From NCBI GenBank assembly GCA_958452575.1, contig CAUDUM010000002.1, forward strand, positions 124,001-188,000: a DNA stretch of 64,000 bases. The letters are read 5' to 3'. A program made the translations under genes and the position numbers. Origin of the DNA: an uncultured Eggerthellaceae bacterium. Its GTDB lineage: Bacteria; Actinomycetota; Coriobacteriia; Coriobacteriales; Eggerthellaceae. The notes beneath the pieces are model-generated. The model was not told where the DNA came from, ran no database searches, and saw nothing but the letters and a program-made list of their open reading frames with translations. Shown here in pieces: positions 8,287 to 15,750 of the stretch. How positions within the stretch are numbered: the stretch's first letter is position 1; each line of letters opens with the position of its first letter.

Positions 8287-9996
8287 TTACGCCTCGTAGA
8301 CGATCTTGCCGTCGACCACGGTCATGACGCACTTGATCGTGTTGATCTGCTCGGGATCGATCTCGAAGATGTCCTTGTCGATGACGCACAGGTCGGCCAC
8401 CTTGTTGATCTCGATGGAGCCGCGCCACGTCTCGGCATGCTCCTGCCAAGCGCCGCCCATGGTGAATTCCTTGAGCGCCTCGGTCACCGAGATGCCCAGG
8501 TCGGGACGGTACTGCTTGCCCGTGATGTGCGAACGGCGCGTGACGGCCGCCTGCACGCCGGCCATCCAAGTGCCGTACGGGCCGCCGATGGAGTCGGAGC
8601 CGTTGGCCAGATGCACGCCCATGTCCATGAGGTCGCGTTGGGCCATGAACAGGTCGGTGCGCTCGGCGCCCACACGGTCAGCCGTCACCTCAAAGGCAAA
8701 GTCCTCAAGGCCGGTCTGCACCGAGATGCCGATGCCGTTCTCGGCGGCGCGCGCCAGATCCTCGCGATCGCCCAGACCATCGGAATGGATCAGGTAGTGG
8801 CGCACGTCGGGGCGCGGATTCTCGCGCTGCGCCTCGATGTAGGCGTCGGTCACCACCTGGGCCGCCTTGTTGCCGATGGCGTGGATGCCGATCTGCCAGC
8901 CGCGGTCGTGCGCCAGCTTCACGCAGCGCTTGATCTCGGCCTCCTGCTCCTCGTCGGTGGCGTCGGGGCCGCAGAACGTGGAGCGGCCGTGGCAGCCGGG
9001 GCGGTCGACGTAGTCGTCCTTCATCCAGGCGGTGTAACCCATGTGCACGCCGTCGCAGAACATCTTGAGCATGTTCATCGTGACCCAACGCTCATCGTTG
9101 TACACGGGGAACTCGAAGGTGTCCAGGCACTCCTTGATGAGCTCATAGGATTGCACGCCGTTTTTGCCCGGATAGAAGCCGATGTTCACGCGTGCCGTCA
9201 GCTTGCCCTCGTTGAGCAGCTCTTCGTAGGCCTTGAGCGACAGCTCGCCGGAGGCGCCCACCTCGCGCGTGGTGTTGGCGGGGCCGCACGTGCAGTCGGT
9301 GTAGGAGGTGTAGCCCATCGAGTTCATGAAATGCTGGCCGGCGATGAGGTTCTCCTTGAGCTCGGCAACCGTGGCGCGCGGCATGCCGGTGAACACCAGC
9401 TGCAAAGCGCTCGCCTCGATCATGAGGCCCGTCGGCTCGCCATCCTCGTTGCGGATGATCTCGCCGCCCTGGGGATTGGGCGTGCTGGCGTCGATGCCGG
9501 CAAGCTCGAGCGCGCGGCTGTTGGCGACGCAGGTGTGGCCGTCCCACATGATGATGACGACGGGATTGTCCGGGCAGGCATCGTCGATATCCCAGCGCGT
9601 GATGCGACGCCCCTCGGCGGCAAGCTCCTCGAGCTGCTCGTCATCGCAGCCGGCACCGCGCACCCAGTTGCCGGGGCCGACCTTCTCTGCCTGCGCCTGC
9701 AGAACCTCGCGCAGCTTGGCCAGCGTGGGCGCAGCGCCGCGGCTGCAGTCGCAGGTGTTGCGCAGGTTGTCGCTGTAGTCGCAAATGTGCACGTGGGCGT
9801 CGTGGATGCCGGGCAGCATCACCTTGCCGTCCAGATCGACCACCTTGGTGTCGGGGCCGGCATAGCCCTTGATGCGCTCGGTGTCGCCGCGGTCGATGAT
9901 GTAGCCGTTCTTGACCGCGATCGCCTGGACGAACGTATCCTTGGCATCGAGCGTGGCGATCTTGCCGTTGATGAAGATGGAATCCGCTACCGTCAT
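8287..9996 (-). CDS. Amidohydrolase family protein (YtcJ-like metal-dependent hydrolase)
   Basis: The 569-residue protein belongs to the amidohydrolase superfamily, YtcJ/TIM-barrel group. Visible metal-site elements are the HxH in LPGIHDAHVHICDYS, a later histidine in IGIHAIGNKA, and the aspartate in ANGSDSIGGPYGTW. There is no signal peptide, so it is probably cytoplasmic. The start at 9996 is chosen because GAAGGGAAG precedes it; an in-frame ATG at 10047 lacks a good site. It follows a DMT transporter gene on the same strand and may hydrolyse the compound that transporter moves, which is inference. The substrate cannot be named. Confidence 0.85.
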   Translation of the reverse strand: MTVADSIFINGKIATLDAKDTFVQAIAVKNGYIIDRGDTERIKGYAGPDTKVVDLDGKVMLPGIHDAHVHICDYSDNLRNTCDCSRGAAPTLAKLREVLQAQAEKVGPGNWVRGAGCDDEQLEELAAEGRRITRWDIDDACPDNPVVIIMWDGHTCVANSRALELAGIDASTPNPQGGEIIRNEDGEPTGLMIEASALQLVFTGMPRATVAELKENLIAGQHFMNSMGYTSYTDCTCGPANTTREVGASGELSLKAYEELLNEGKLTARVNIGFYPGKNGVQSYELIKECLDTFEFPVYNDERWVTMNMLKMFCDGVHMGYTAWMKDDYVDRPGCHGRSTFCGPDATDEEQEAEIKRCVKLAHDRGWQIGIHAIGNKAAQVVTDAYIEAQRENPRPDVRHYLIHSDGLGDREDLARAAENGIGISVQTGLEDFAFEVTADRVGAERTDLFMAQRDLMDMGVHLANGSDSIGGPYGTWMAGVQAAVTRRSHITGKQYRPDLGISVTEALKEFTMGGAWQEHAETWRGSIEINKVADLCVIDKDIFEIDPEQINTIKCVMTVVDGKIVYEA

Positions 9997-10120
9997 AGCA
10001 TTACTTCCCTTCTCGATGAGCGGACGGCCCTTTGCCATCCGCGCCACCCGCCCTCAGGCGAGTTTACTCCAAATGAAAACCGGGGCGCCGGGCGTCGCCC
10101 ACCCTTGTGCCCCTTGAACC

Positions 10121-11059
10121 CTACTGCGACGTCTCCGAAGCACCCGCCTCCACAGATGGCTTGGACGAGTCCCCCTTGGACGACAGCACCACTGCCCCCA
10201 GAATGACCAGGATGCCGAAGACCACGAATCCGCTGAGGGCATCGCCCAGCACCAGAAATCCCGAGAACGCCGCCGCCGGAAGCTCGAGCGCCGTGAGCAT
10301 GGCAACCGTGCCGCCGTCGAGCTGGCGACCGGCGAACGACAGGCACATGACCGGGATGAGCAGCGTCAGGCAGCCCATGACCACGCCGCACGGGATGAAC
10401 GCCATCGGATCGGCGACCATATCCGCATACGTGCCGGGATACAGGATGCTGGAGAGCGCCACGCCGGAGAGGCTGATGATGAACGAGCGCGTGGTCGGAT
10501 GGGTGTCGGTTGCCACGCGACCGTTGAAGTAGATGAACACCGCGTAGCAGATAGCGCAGGCGCCGCCCACAGCCAGGCCCAGCATGCTCAATCCGCCACC
10601 CGAGCCCGACATCACCTCGTCGGCGATGCCGCTGCCGAAGATGGTGCCGAACACGATCAGAAGCGAGCTTATGACCGCCATCTTCTTGGGCGCGACGCGC
10701 TCGACGACGCACTGGATGACCACGGCGATCCAGACGTACTGAAATTGCATGGCAACCGCCTGGCCCACCGTCAGCATGCTGATAGCGGTGTAGTAGCAGA
10801 TCGCCGAACCCGGCTGAAACAAGCCGACCACCAAAAGCTTCGCCGTGTCCTTGGCGGACGGAAAATCGTGGTAGCGGATGATCACCGGCACCGCCAAGAT
10901 GATGGCCGACGCCACGAACTGCACGACCGTGATGTTGCCGACGCTCAAACCCTGCGCCGCGAACAGCTGGCTGACCGTGCCCGCCAAACCGTAGGAGATT
11001 CCCGCCACCGCCGCAGCGAGCGATGCGAGCAGGACGACGTTGCCCTTGCCTTTGCCCAA
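10121..11059 (-). CDS. DMT-superfamily transporter (EamA type)
   Basis: This integral membrane protein of about 312 residues has about ten hydrophobic segments in two EamA-like halves (GISYGLAGTVSQLFAAQGLS near the N-terminus, ELPAAAFSGFLVLGDALS near the C-terminus). EamA proteins export metabolites or amino acids; the substrate is not evident. I place the start at a TTG (11057-11059) preceded by AAAGGAAAGG at good spacing; the frame stays open far upstream, but that sequence has no membrane-protein character. It lies between a small membrane protein gene (110 bp upstream) and the amidohydrolase (125 bp downstream), all on the minus strand and probably one operon. Confidence 0.82.
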   Translation of the reverse strand: MGKGKGNVVLLASLAAAVAGISYGLAGTVSQLFAAQGLSVGNITVVQFVASAIILAVPVIIRYHDFPSAKDTAKLLVVGLFQPGSAICYYTAISMLTVGQAVAMQFQYVWIAVVIQCVVERVAPKKMAVISSLLIVFGTIFGSGIADEVMSGSGGGLSMLGLAVGGACAICYAVFIYFNGRVATDTHPTTRSFIISLSGVALSSILYPGTYADMVADPMAFIPCGVVMGCLTLLIPVMCLSFAGRQLDGGTVAMLTALELPAAAFSGFLVLGDALSGFVVFGILVILGAVVLSSKGDSSKPSVEAGASETSQ

Positions 11060-11169
11060 CGAACTCAACCTTTCCTTTGCTCGGACGAATGCGCTCCGCG
11101 CGTTCCGACGCAGCTTCGCGGCTTCATCGGAACGCGCATAAGAGGGGTGCGCCGATAGGCGCGGACGGA

Positions 11170-11679
11170 CTATTCCTGGCCGGGAGCCGGAGCCGCCTTG
11201 GCGGGATCGAAGCCGCTGATGGCGGTCGCCATCTTGAAAGCCAGCGGCAGCGTGATCGCCTCGAGCACAAAGCCCAGGATCAGCAGCACGGGATACACCA
11301 TCGTCCACGTGCCCATGAAGCCCTCCCAGCCCAGCGTCTGGATGTTGCTGATGTAGCATGCCAGAAAGCTGACGCAGGTGATCATGACCACGGCGAGCAC
11401 TGCGACGCTGACGATATGGCGCAGGAAACCGCCTTTCAGCTTGAGCGCGTCGGCAAGCTTGTTACCCCAATTGAGGGCGGGAATCCAGTCACCGATGAAC
11501 ATGCCGATGAAGAAACTGTCGATGAATGAGACGAACCAGCTCAGCGGCGTGAGGATAGGCAGCGACTCGTTGCCGGGCACATGCTGCACCGTCCAGAGCA
11601 CGTAGGTCGCCAGCAATGCGCACATCAGGATGTTCATGATGCAATTGACCCAACGGCCGAACCAAACCGGACCCTTCAT
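11170..11679 (-). CDS. Small four-helix integral membrane protein next to a LuxR gene
   Basis: The 169-residue protein of unknown function has four predicted transmembrane segments (about residues 9-29, 43-60, 80-105 and 120-145) and a Pro/Ala-rich tail. The ATG at 11679 follows AGGAAAGGGGTTCTT. Its topology and spacing resemble the protein encoded at 13217-13759, and the two may be paralogues. It is first in a run with the DMT transporter and amidohydrolase and is divergent from a LuxR regulator, with a strong palindrome between, so it is probably the regulated promoter-proximal gene. It resembles the DUF2798-like class loosely; I do not assign it. Confidence 0.7.
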   Translation of the reverse strand: MKGPVWFGRWVNCIMNILMCALLATYVLWTVQHVPGNESLPILTPLSWFVSFIDSFFIGMFIGDWIPALNWGNKLADALKLKGGFLRHIVSVAVLAVVMITCVSFLACYISNIQTLGWEGFMGTWTMVYPVLLILGFVLEAITLPLAFKMATAISGFDPAKAAPAPGQE

Positions 11680-11867
11680 AAGAACCCCTTTCCTGCCGCC
11701 ATACGGCGACATCAACGCTCAACAAGCGTTTCCCCTGTTCGCAAGCTCTTTCCTATAGAGCCTGACCTTGCAAACAGATTAGAAGGGGGCCGCATTCGCA
11801 TTCAAGGGAAGACGTCAACGCTCTTTCTACCGATTTCCACCGGCGCATGGCGCGACCCGTGCAAAAT

Positions 11868-11905
11868 GAGAAGATCATGAGTACAACCCTACTCATAATC
11901 TTCTC
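11868..11905. promoter_or_regulatory. Near-perfect 16-nt-arm palindrome between divergent membrane-protein and luxR genes
   Basis: GAGAAGATCATGAGTA (11868-11883) faces TACTCATAATCTTCTC (11890-11905) across a 6-nt centre (caaccc); 15 of 16 positions pair. It lies about midway between the divergent starts at 11679 and 12065. Such a dyad is a good candidate operator for the adjacent LuxR protein, though a transcribed hairpin is also possible. There is no T-run on either side to make it a clear terminator. Confidence 0.6.
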
Positions 11906-12064
11906 TGGACGGACAGACGACGGATATTTTATTCTTGTTAAGAGAAGGACGTTCGTCGAAGACCCCGGCATCCCCCGGCACAACGTCCTCGTTCACTGCA
12001 CGACCACGCCGATTCGCGACGGCAGCGCCTGCTTAGCGCACGGTGGATCATCGAGGGGGAGTCG

Positions 12065-12850
12065 ATGAGCAACCTGTCCATCCAGCAATGGGAGATCGTC
12101 TACGAGGCATCGCTGCGCATCATGCGCGCGACGACCATGGAAGAGTTCGCGCAGGAAAGCCTCGGCGCGTTCGCCGCCCTGATTCCCGCGCGGCAGTACA
12201 TGCTGTTCACGTTCAAGGATTATGCGCCCGACTGCATCCAGTACGATCAAGCGTTCACGTTCGGCAACACCGTGCATTACCTCGACACGTTCCTGAGCGG
12301 CACCTACACCGAAGAAGACCGCATCTTCAGCCGCATGAGCCTCAAGATCGGCAACGTCGCCTATCGCGACTCCGACATCATCGATGAGGATACGCTTGTC
12401 AACTTGCGCACGTACAAAGACATCTACGAGCGCGACGGCGTCCACTACGGCATGCGCGTGAACATGGCGACGGATAACCGCCTCGCGGGATCGTACAGCA
12501 TCTTCCGCGAGAAGGAAAAAGGCGATTTCACCGATCTCGAGCTAGAGGTGGGGCGGCTTCTGGCACCGCTATTCTCGCTGCGCTTCAACCAGCTGCTGGA
12601 CGGCGGGGAGAGGAAGCCAGAAGGCGAGCGCGACCATGGCCTCTCCCGCTTGGAGGCGATGGATAGCTACGGCCTGACCGCGCGCGAATACCAGGTGGCA
12701 GAGCTGGTGGCGAAGGGCTGCTCGGACGACGAGGTTGCCGAAACGCTGAGCATCACCCCGTCGACCGCGCGCAAGCACCTCTACAACGCCTACGCCAAAC
12801 TCGCCGTCAACAAACGCTCGCAGCTGGAATCGCTGTTCGGGATCCGATAA
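12065..12850 (+). CDS. LuxR-family transcriptional regulator with N-terminal sensor-like domain
   Basis: The 261-residue protein has a C-terminal LuxR/GerE helix-turn-helix (about residues 200-258: LTAREYQVAELVAKG ... STARKHLYNAYAKL). The N-terminal about 180 residues look like a GAF or autoinducer-type sensory domain and contain no membrane segments. It lacks the conserved N-terminal aspartate of a response-regulator receiver. The start follows GAGGGGGAGTCG. It is divergent from the 11679-8287 operon, and the usual inference in this family is local control of that operon through the intervening palindrome. The effector is unknown. Confidence 0.85.
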   Translation: MSNLSIQQWEIVYEASLRIMRATTMEEFAQESLGAFAALIPARQYMLFTFKDYAPDCIQYDQAFTFGNTVHYLDTFLSGTYTEEDRIFSRMSLKIGNVAYRDSDIIDEDTLVNLRTYKDIYERDGVHYGMRVNMATDNRLAGSYSIFREKEKGDFTDLELEVGRLLAPLFSLRFNQLLDGGERKPEGERDHGLSRLEAMDSYGLTAREYQVAELVAKGCSDDEVAETLSITPSTARKHLYNAYAKLAVNKRSQLESLFGIR

Positions 12851-12926
12851 GGAGTTGCGCGACAAGACGAAAGCGGGCGATTGCTAGAAACCCACGCCTG
12901 CAGATACCCTCGACGCACGTCAGGCT

Positions 12927-12981
12927 GCGCTAATCGTTGAGAAATCGCACACACTATGCGCAAATCGCATGATTAGCGCGG
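12927..12981. repeat. Palindromic repeat unit 1 of the GCTAATCG/CGATTAGC family
   Basis: GCGCTAATC (12927-12935) pairs with GATTAGCGC (12971-12979) across a 35-bp centre that itself holds the dyad GCGCAAATCGC-like sequence. It is one of at least four facing pairs plus two single arms in this window (also 13069-13129, 33286-33343, 33452-33513, 33541-33554, 33582-33594). Confidence 0.6.
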
Positions 12982-13068
12982 TTCCAAAACGAAACTAATT
13001 ACGAACCTACACTTTCATCAGGTATTTTGCAAAGTAGCTCTGTCGATCACCACCCGTAAGCAATGAAA

Positions 13069-13129
13069 ATCCGCGCTAATCGTCGAGTTTCCGCAACGTC
13101 ATGGCGGTTTTCGATCGATTAGCGCGGAT
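13069..13129. repeat. Palindromic repeat unit 2 of the GCTAATCG/CGATTAGC family
   Basis: A perfect 14-bp inverted repeat, ATCCGCGCTAATCG (13069-13082) and CGATTAGCGCGGAT (13116-13129), encloses 33 bp. Together with unit 1 it fills the 366-bp gene-free stretch 12851-13216, in which I see nothing else. Confidence 0.65.
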
Positions 13130-13216
13130 TGCGGCGTTCATTGGCTCCGAATGCGCCTTTTTCCAGCGAATTCGACTAAGAGTGCGCGGTGCCCTGCATC
13201 CTGAGCGTGTGCCAGC

Positions 13217-13759
13217 CTACGCCTCCGGCGTGCCAGGCGCGCCGGCGTCCTCGGGCATCTTAACGTAGCGCTTCTCGGGCTTGACGCAGAGCTTTGCCAG
13301 ACCGCCCGCGGCGGGATCGGACAGCATCGCCACGATCACGATCGTCGGCCAGAACTGCAGGCACAGCGACACGAAACGGTCGAACAGGTTGGTCTCCACC
13401 ATCTGCCCCGTCATCGAGTTCAAAGCCTCGGCAGGGCCGATGCCCGTCATGAACGCGGTCATGACCAAGCCTAGGAAGAACATGATCGGCGTGCTGAAGA
13501 ACACGTTCTGCAGCAAGCGGAACGCAACGGTGCCCGGCTTCGCGTCAAAGTACACGGCGCAGGCTGCCGCGATGCGCGCCAGCGGGATGATCGACGTGAC
13601 CAAAAACGACGTGACGAACGCCACGGCGAAGCTCATCAGAAAGAAGATCGGATCGATGTGCGGAACGCCCTGCATGATCGTCAGGCACAGGCACAGAACC
13701 GCCGCCACGATGAGCGAGAAGAAGAACCCGTAGACGATGTAGTACACCTTGCTGTACAT
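13217..13759 (-). CDS. Small four-helix integral membrane protein
   Basis: The 180-residue protein has about four hydrophobic segments and a short charged C-terminus rich in Pro/Gly. The ATG at 13759 follows GGAAGGGGGAATTGAG; the frame extends upstream but without membrane character or a ribosome-binding site. It resembles in layout the 11170-11679 protein, including a conserved-looking Ile-Pro in the second segment and a Lys-x-Gly before the third. It lies between palindromic repeats and a terminator and has no partner on its strand. Function unknown. Confidence 0.7.
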   Translation of the reverse strand: MYSKVYYIVYGFFFSLIVAAVLCLCLTIMQGVPHIDPIFFLMSFAVAFVTSFLVTSIIPLARIAAACAVYFDAKPGTVAFRLLQNVFFSTPIMFFLGLVMTAFMTGIGPAEALNSMTGQMVETNLFDRFVSLCLQFWPTIVIVAMLSDPAAGGLAKLCVKPEKRYVKMPEDAGAPGTPEA

Positions 13760-13814
13760 CTCAATTCCCCCTTCCGGAAACGCGGCACTCCCCCGCCGCA
13801 TCCCCGGTTTTGTT

Positions 13815-13866
13815 GCAAAAAGGCCCGTCGGCACGACCGCCAAGCGGATTCGAAGCCGACGGGCCT
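13815..13866 (-). terminator. Rho-independent terminator for the decayed molybdoenzyme operon
   Basis: A perfect 12-bp stem, AGGCCCGTCGGC (13821-13832) with GCCGACGGGCCT (13855-13866), is followed on the minus strand by TTTTTGC. It lies 135 bp beyond the stop of the small Fe-S gene. Confidence 0.8.
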
Positions 13867-14000
13867 CGTATGCCGGCGCGAAAGACGCGCCGGCTCTGTC
13901 GGAAACGCCGCGGGGGCGGGACTTTGGGGCGAAGATCGTCGGTGACACGCATGCGATCCCGCTCACTCTGCCCGCAGAGGGCCCCGCGGCAGCTTTCCCC

Positions 14001-14342
14001 TTACGCCATCACGAACAGCGTCTTCTGCTTCTCGTCCATCTGCTTCTCAAGCTCGGACAGCTCGCCGAACTGCAGGCACTGGGACTGGCAATGCTGCACG
14101 CAGGTGGGCACCTTGCCCAAACCGCGGCGCTGAGCGCACGTATCGCACTGCTTGGTGGGGATGGGCAGATAGCTGAACTGCCAGTTCTCATCGGCCTCGT
14201 CGCCGATGACCCATGGGCCGATCTTCACGACTTTGATGCCCGTCTGGCCGACCGGCAGGCTGTGCTCCATCTGGCAGGCGATCTCGCAGCTATGGCAACC
14301 GGAGCACCACTGCGCGTCAACAAGCAAACCGTACTTCGCCAT
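14001..14342 (-). CDS. Short 4Fe-4S ferredoxin-type subunit of a molybdopterin oxidoreductase
   Basis: The 113-residue electron-transfer subunit has CSGCHSCEIACQMEH near the N-terminus and CDTCAQRRGLGKVPTCVQHCQSQC in the second half, enough cysteines for about two [4Fe-4S] clusters. It is much shorter than DmsB/NrfC proteins (four clusters), but short partners of this kind are common beside molybdoenzymes in Coriobacteriia. The start ATG lies 3 bp after the molybdoenzyme stop codon and follows AAAGAGGGGGA. Because the catalytic gene upstream is broken and its promoter region is missing, this gene may be unexpressed. Confidence 0.8.
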   Translation of the reverse strand: MAKYGLLVDAQWCSGCHSCEIACQMEHSLPVGQTGIKVVKIGPWVIGDEADENWQFSYLPIPTKQCDTCAQRRGLGKVPTCVQHCQSQCLQFGELSELEKQMDEKQKTLFVMA

Positions 14343-14345
14343 CGT

Positions 14346-15394
14346 CTATTCCCCCTCTTTAACCTTGTAGATCTTGCAAATGGAGCTCTTGTAGTTGGAG
14401 CCGAAGCCGCTCTTGCCGGGAATCCACGGCAGCATGTTGTTGATGTTGAGGTCGAACACGTCGTAGAACTTCTCGGGATCGCCCTCGGGGAACCACCAGC
14501 CGTGATCGCACGACACCATGCGGCGATCCATCTGGGGCGTCAGCTTTGCCTTGCGCTTGGCGCGGCCCATCGGGCCTTCCATCCACACCCAGTCGCCGTC
14601 CTTGATGCCGTACTTGGCGGCGGTGTCGGGATGGATCTCCATCAGCGGCCACGGACGGTAGTAGCGCATACGCTCGATCTGGCGATGCTCGGAGTGGAAC
14701 ATGCCCCAGAAACGCGCGCCGCTGGTCATGACGAGCGGATACTCGTCCATCAGATCCGGCGTGGAGCCGGGACCGGGCTCGGGCTCCTCGAAGTAGGGCA
14801 GCGGGTCCAAGCCGGCGCGGGCGTAGAAGTTGCTCCACAGCTCGATGCGGCCGGTGGGCGTGTTGAAGCCGGGCTGGCCGTCGGGGCGCAGCATGCCCTT
14901 CTCATAGCGGTAGTACTCGATGGGCTGGTAGGCCGGGGCGACCTTCTGCAGCTCCTCGAAGCTCATGCCGGTGGGCTTGAGCATGTCGGTGAACATGTCG
15001 TCGACGTTGTCCCACGGCCACGCCTCGGGGTTCCAGCGCTTGCCGAGCTCCAGGTTGATCTGCATGTCGGACTTGCACTCGCCCACCTGCGTGACCTTGT
15101 TGATGGTGCTTCCGCGCTGCGCGCCGGTCGCGAACGCGATGCCGTTGCGCTCGCAGAACGTCTGGGCGGGCAGGACCACGTCGGCCAAAGCCGCGATGGT
15201 CGGGGTCTTGAACAGGTCGACCACGACGATGAAGTCGAGCTTGTTGAGCGCCTTGTACAGACGCTGCGGATCGGCGCCCATGCACGCCAGCGGTTGGTGG
15301 TCTGCAGCCACGCGCCGTGGATCTCGTAGGGTTCGCCCGTCTCGATGGTCTTGACCGTCTCGTCAGGCTGCGACACGGCAAATCCGAAGTTGGG
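14346..15394 (-). pseudogene. 5'-truncated and frameshifted molybdopterin-dependent oxidoreductase (DMSO reductase family)
   Basis: Only the C-terminal part of a catalytic subunit remains: the region with FIVVVDLFKTPTIAALADVVLP and the molydopterin-binding C-terminal beta-barrel domain (YPLVMTSGARFWGMFHSEHR onward). Upstream of about 15304 the family sequence (GEPYEIHGAWLQTTN) continues in another frame. The junction reads AACCGCTGG where AACCCGCTGG would restore the frame, a one-base loss. Homology ends near 15395 (LPNFGFAVSQ), where sequence from a plus-strand luxR gene begins. The N-terminal Fe-S and Mo-ligand domains are absent, so it cannot be a functional enzyme. Confidence 0.8.
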
Positions 15395-15625
15395 AAGACG
15401 AGTTGCGCGTTGGTCGCGGAGCGCTCCGGGCTCTCCAACCGCGAGACCGAGGTGTTCATGCTGCTCGCCAAGGGGCGCGGAACCGAGTACATCCAAAACA
15501 AGCTGGGCATCTCGAGCCACACCGTCAAAACGCACACCTACAACATCTACCACAAGATGGGCATCGGCTCGCGCGAGGAGCTGCTCGGCGCCGTCGAGAA
15601 CGCTTTGGAGGACGATGCGCGCTGA
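15395..15625 (+). pseudogene. 3' remnant of a LuxR-family regulator gene
   Basis: The remaining about 75 residues are a complete LuxR helix-turn-helix domain (LSNRETEVFMLLAKGRG ... SSHTVKTHTYNIYHKMGI) with the usual C-terminal extension. The N-terminal part, often a multi-helix membrane domain in this group of regulators, is missing, and the frame to the left is antisense sequence of the molybdoenzyme remnant. The orientation shows that the regulator was divergent from that operon, and a single deletion removed both 5' ends. Confidence 0.75.
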
Positions 15626-15689
15626 CCGCGCGATGATCCGAGGATCGCGCTGATCGTGGCATTTCCATCTTCACCGACCTCAACTTCAA

Positions 15690-15744
15690 TTCAACAACTA
15701 GGGATCATTTGTCGGTTTCCTTTCAACACGGTGTTGAATATACT
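15690..15744 (+). promoter_or_regulatory. Promoter with palindromic operator for the giant activase gene
   Basis: The -10 box TATACT (15739-15744) ends 6 bp before the ATG at 15751, so transcription would begin at or next to the start codon. A perfect 8-bp dyad TTCAACAC-g-GTGTTGAA (15722-15738) fills the spacer, and a half-site TTCAACA lies at 15690-15696. A repressor bound there would block RNA polymerase. The -35 is weak (around 15716), which suits an activated or repressed promoter. The cognate regulator is not in the window. Confidence 0.6.
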
Positions 15745-15750
15745 AGTTAG

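Noticed and set aside
8437..10206. Plus-strand open frame opposite the amidohydrolase
   Set aside because: Shadow; composition of antisense codons, no start signal, no domain.
14346..15311. A complete short molybdoenzyme gene starting near 15311
   Set aside because: The apparent start lies inside the coding region of the larger family; upstream family sequence continues in another frame, so this is a remnant and not a gene of its own.
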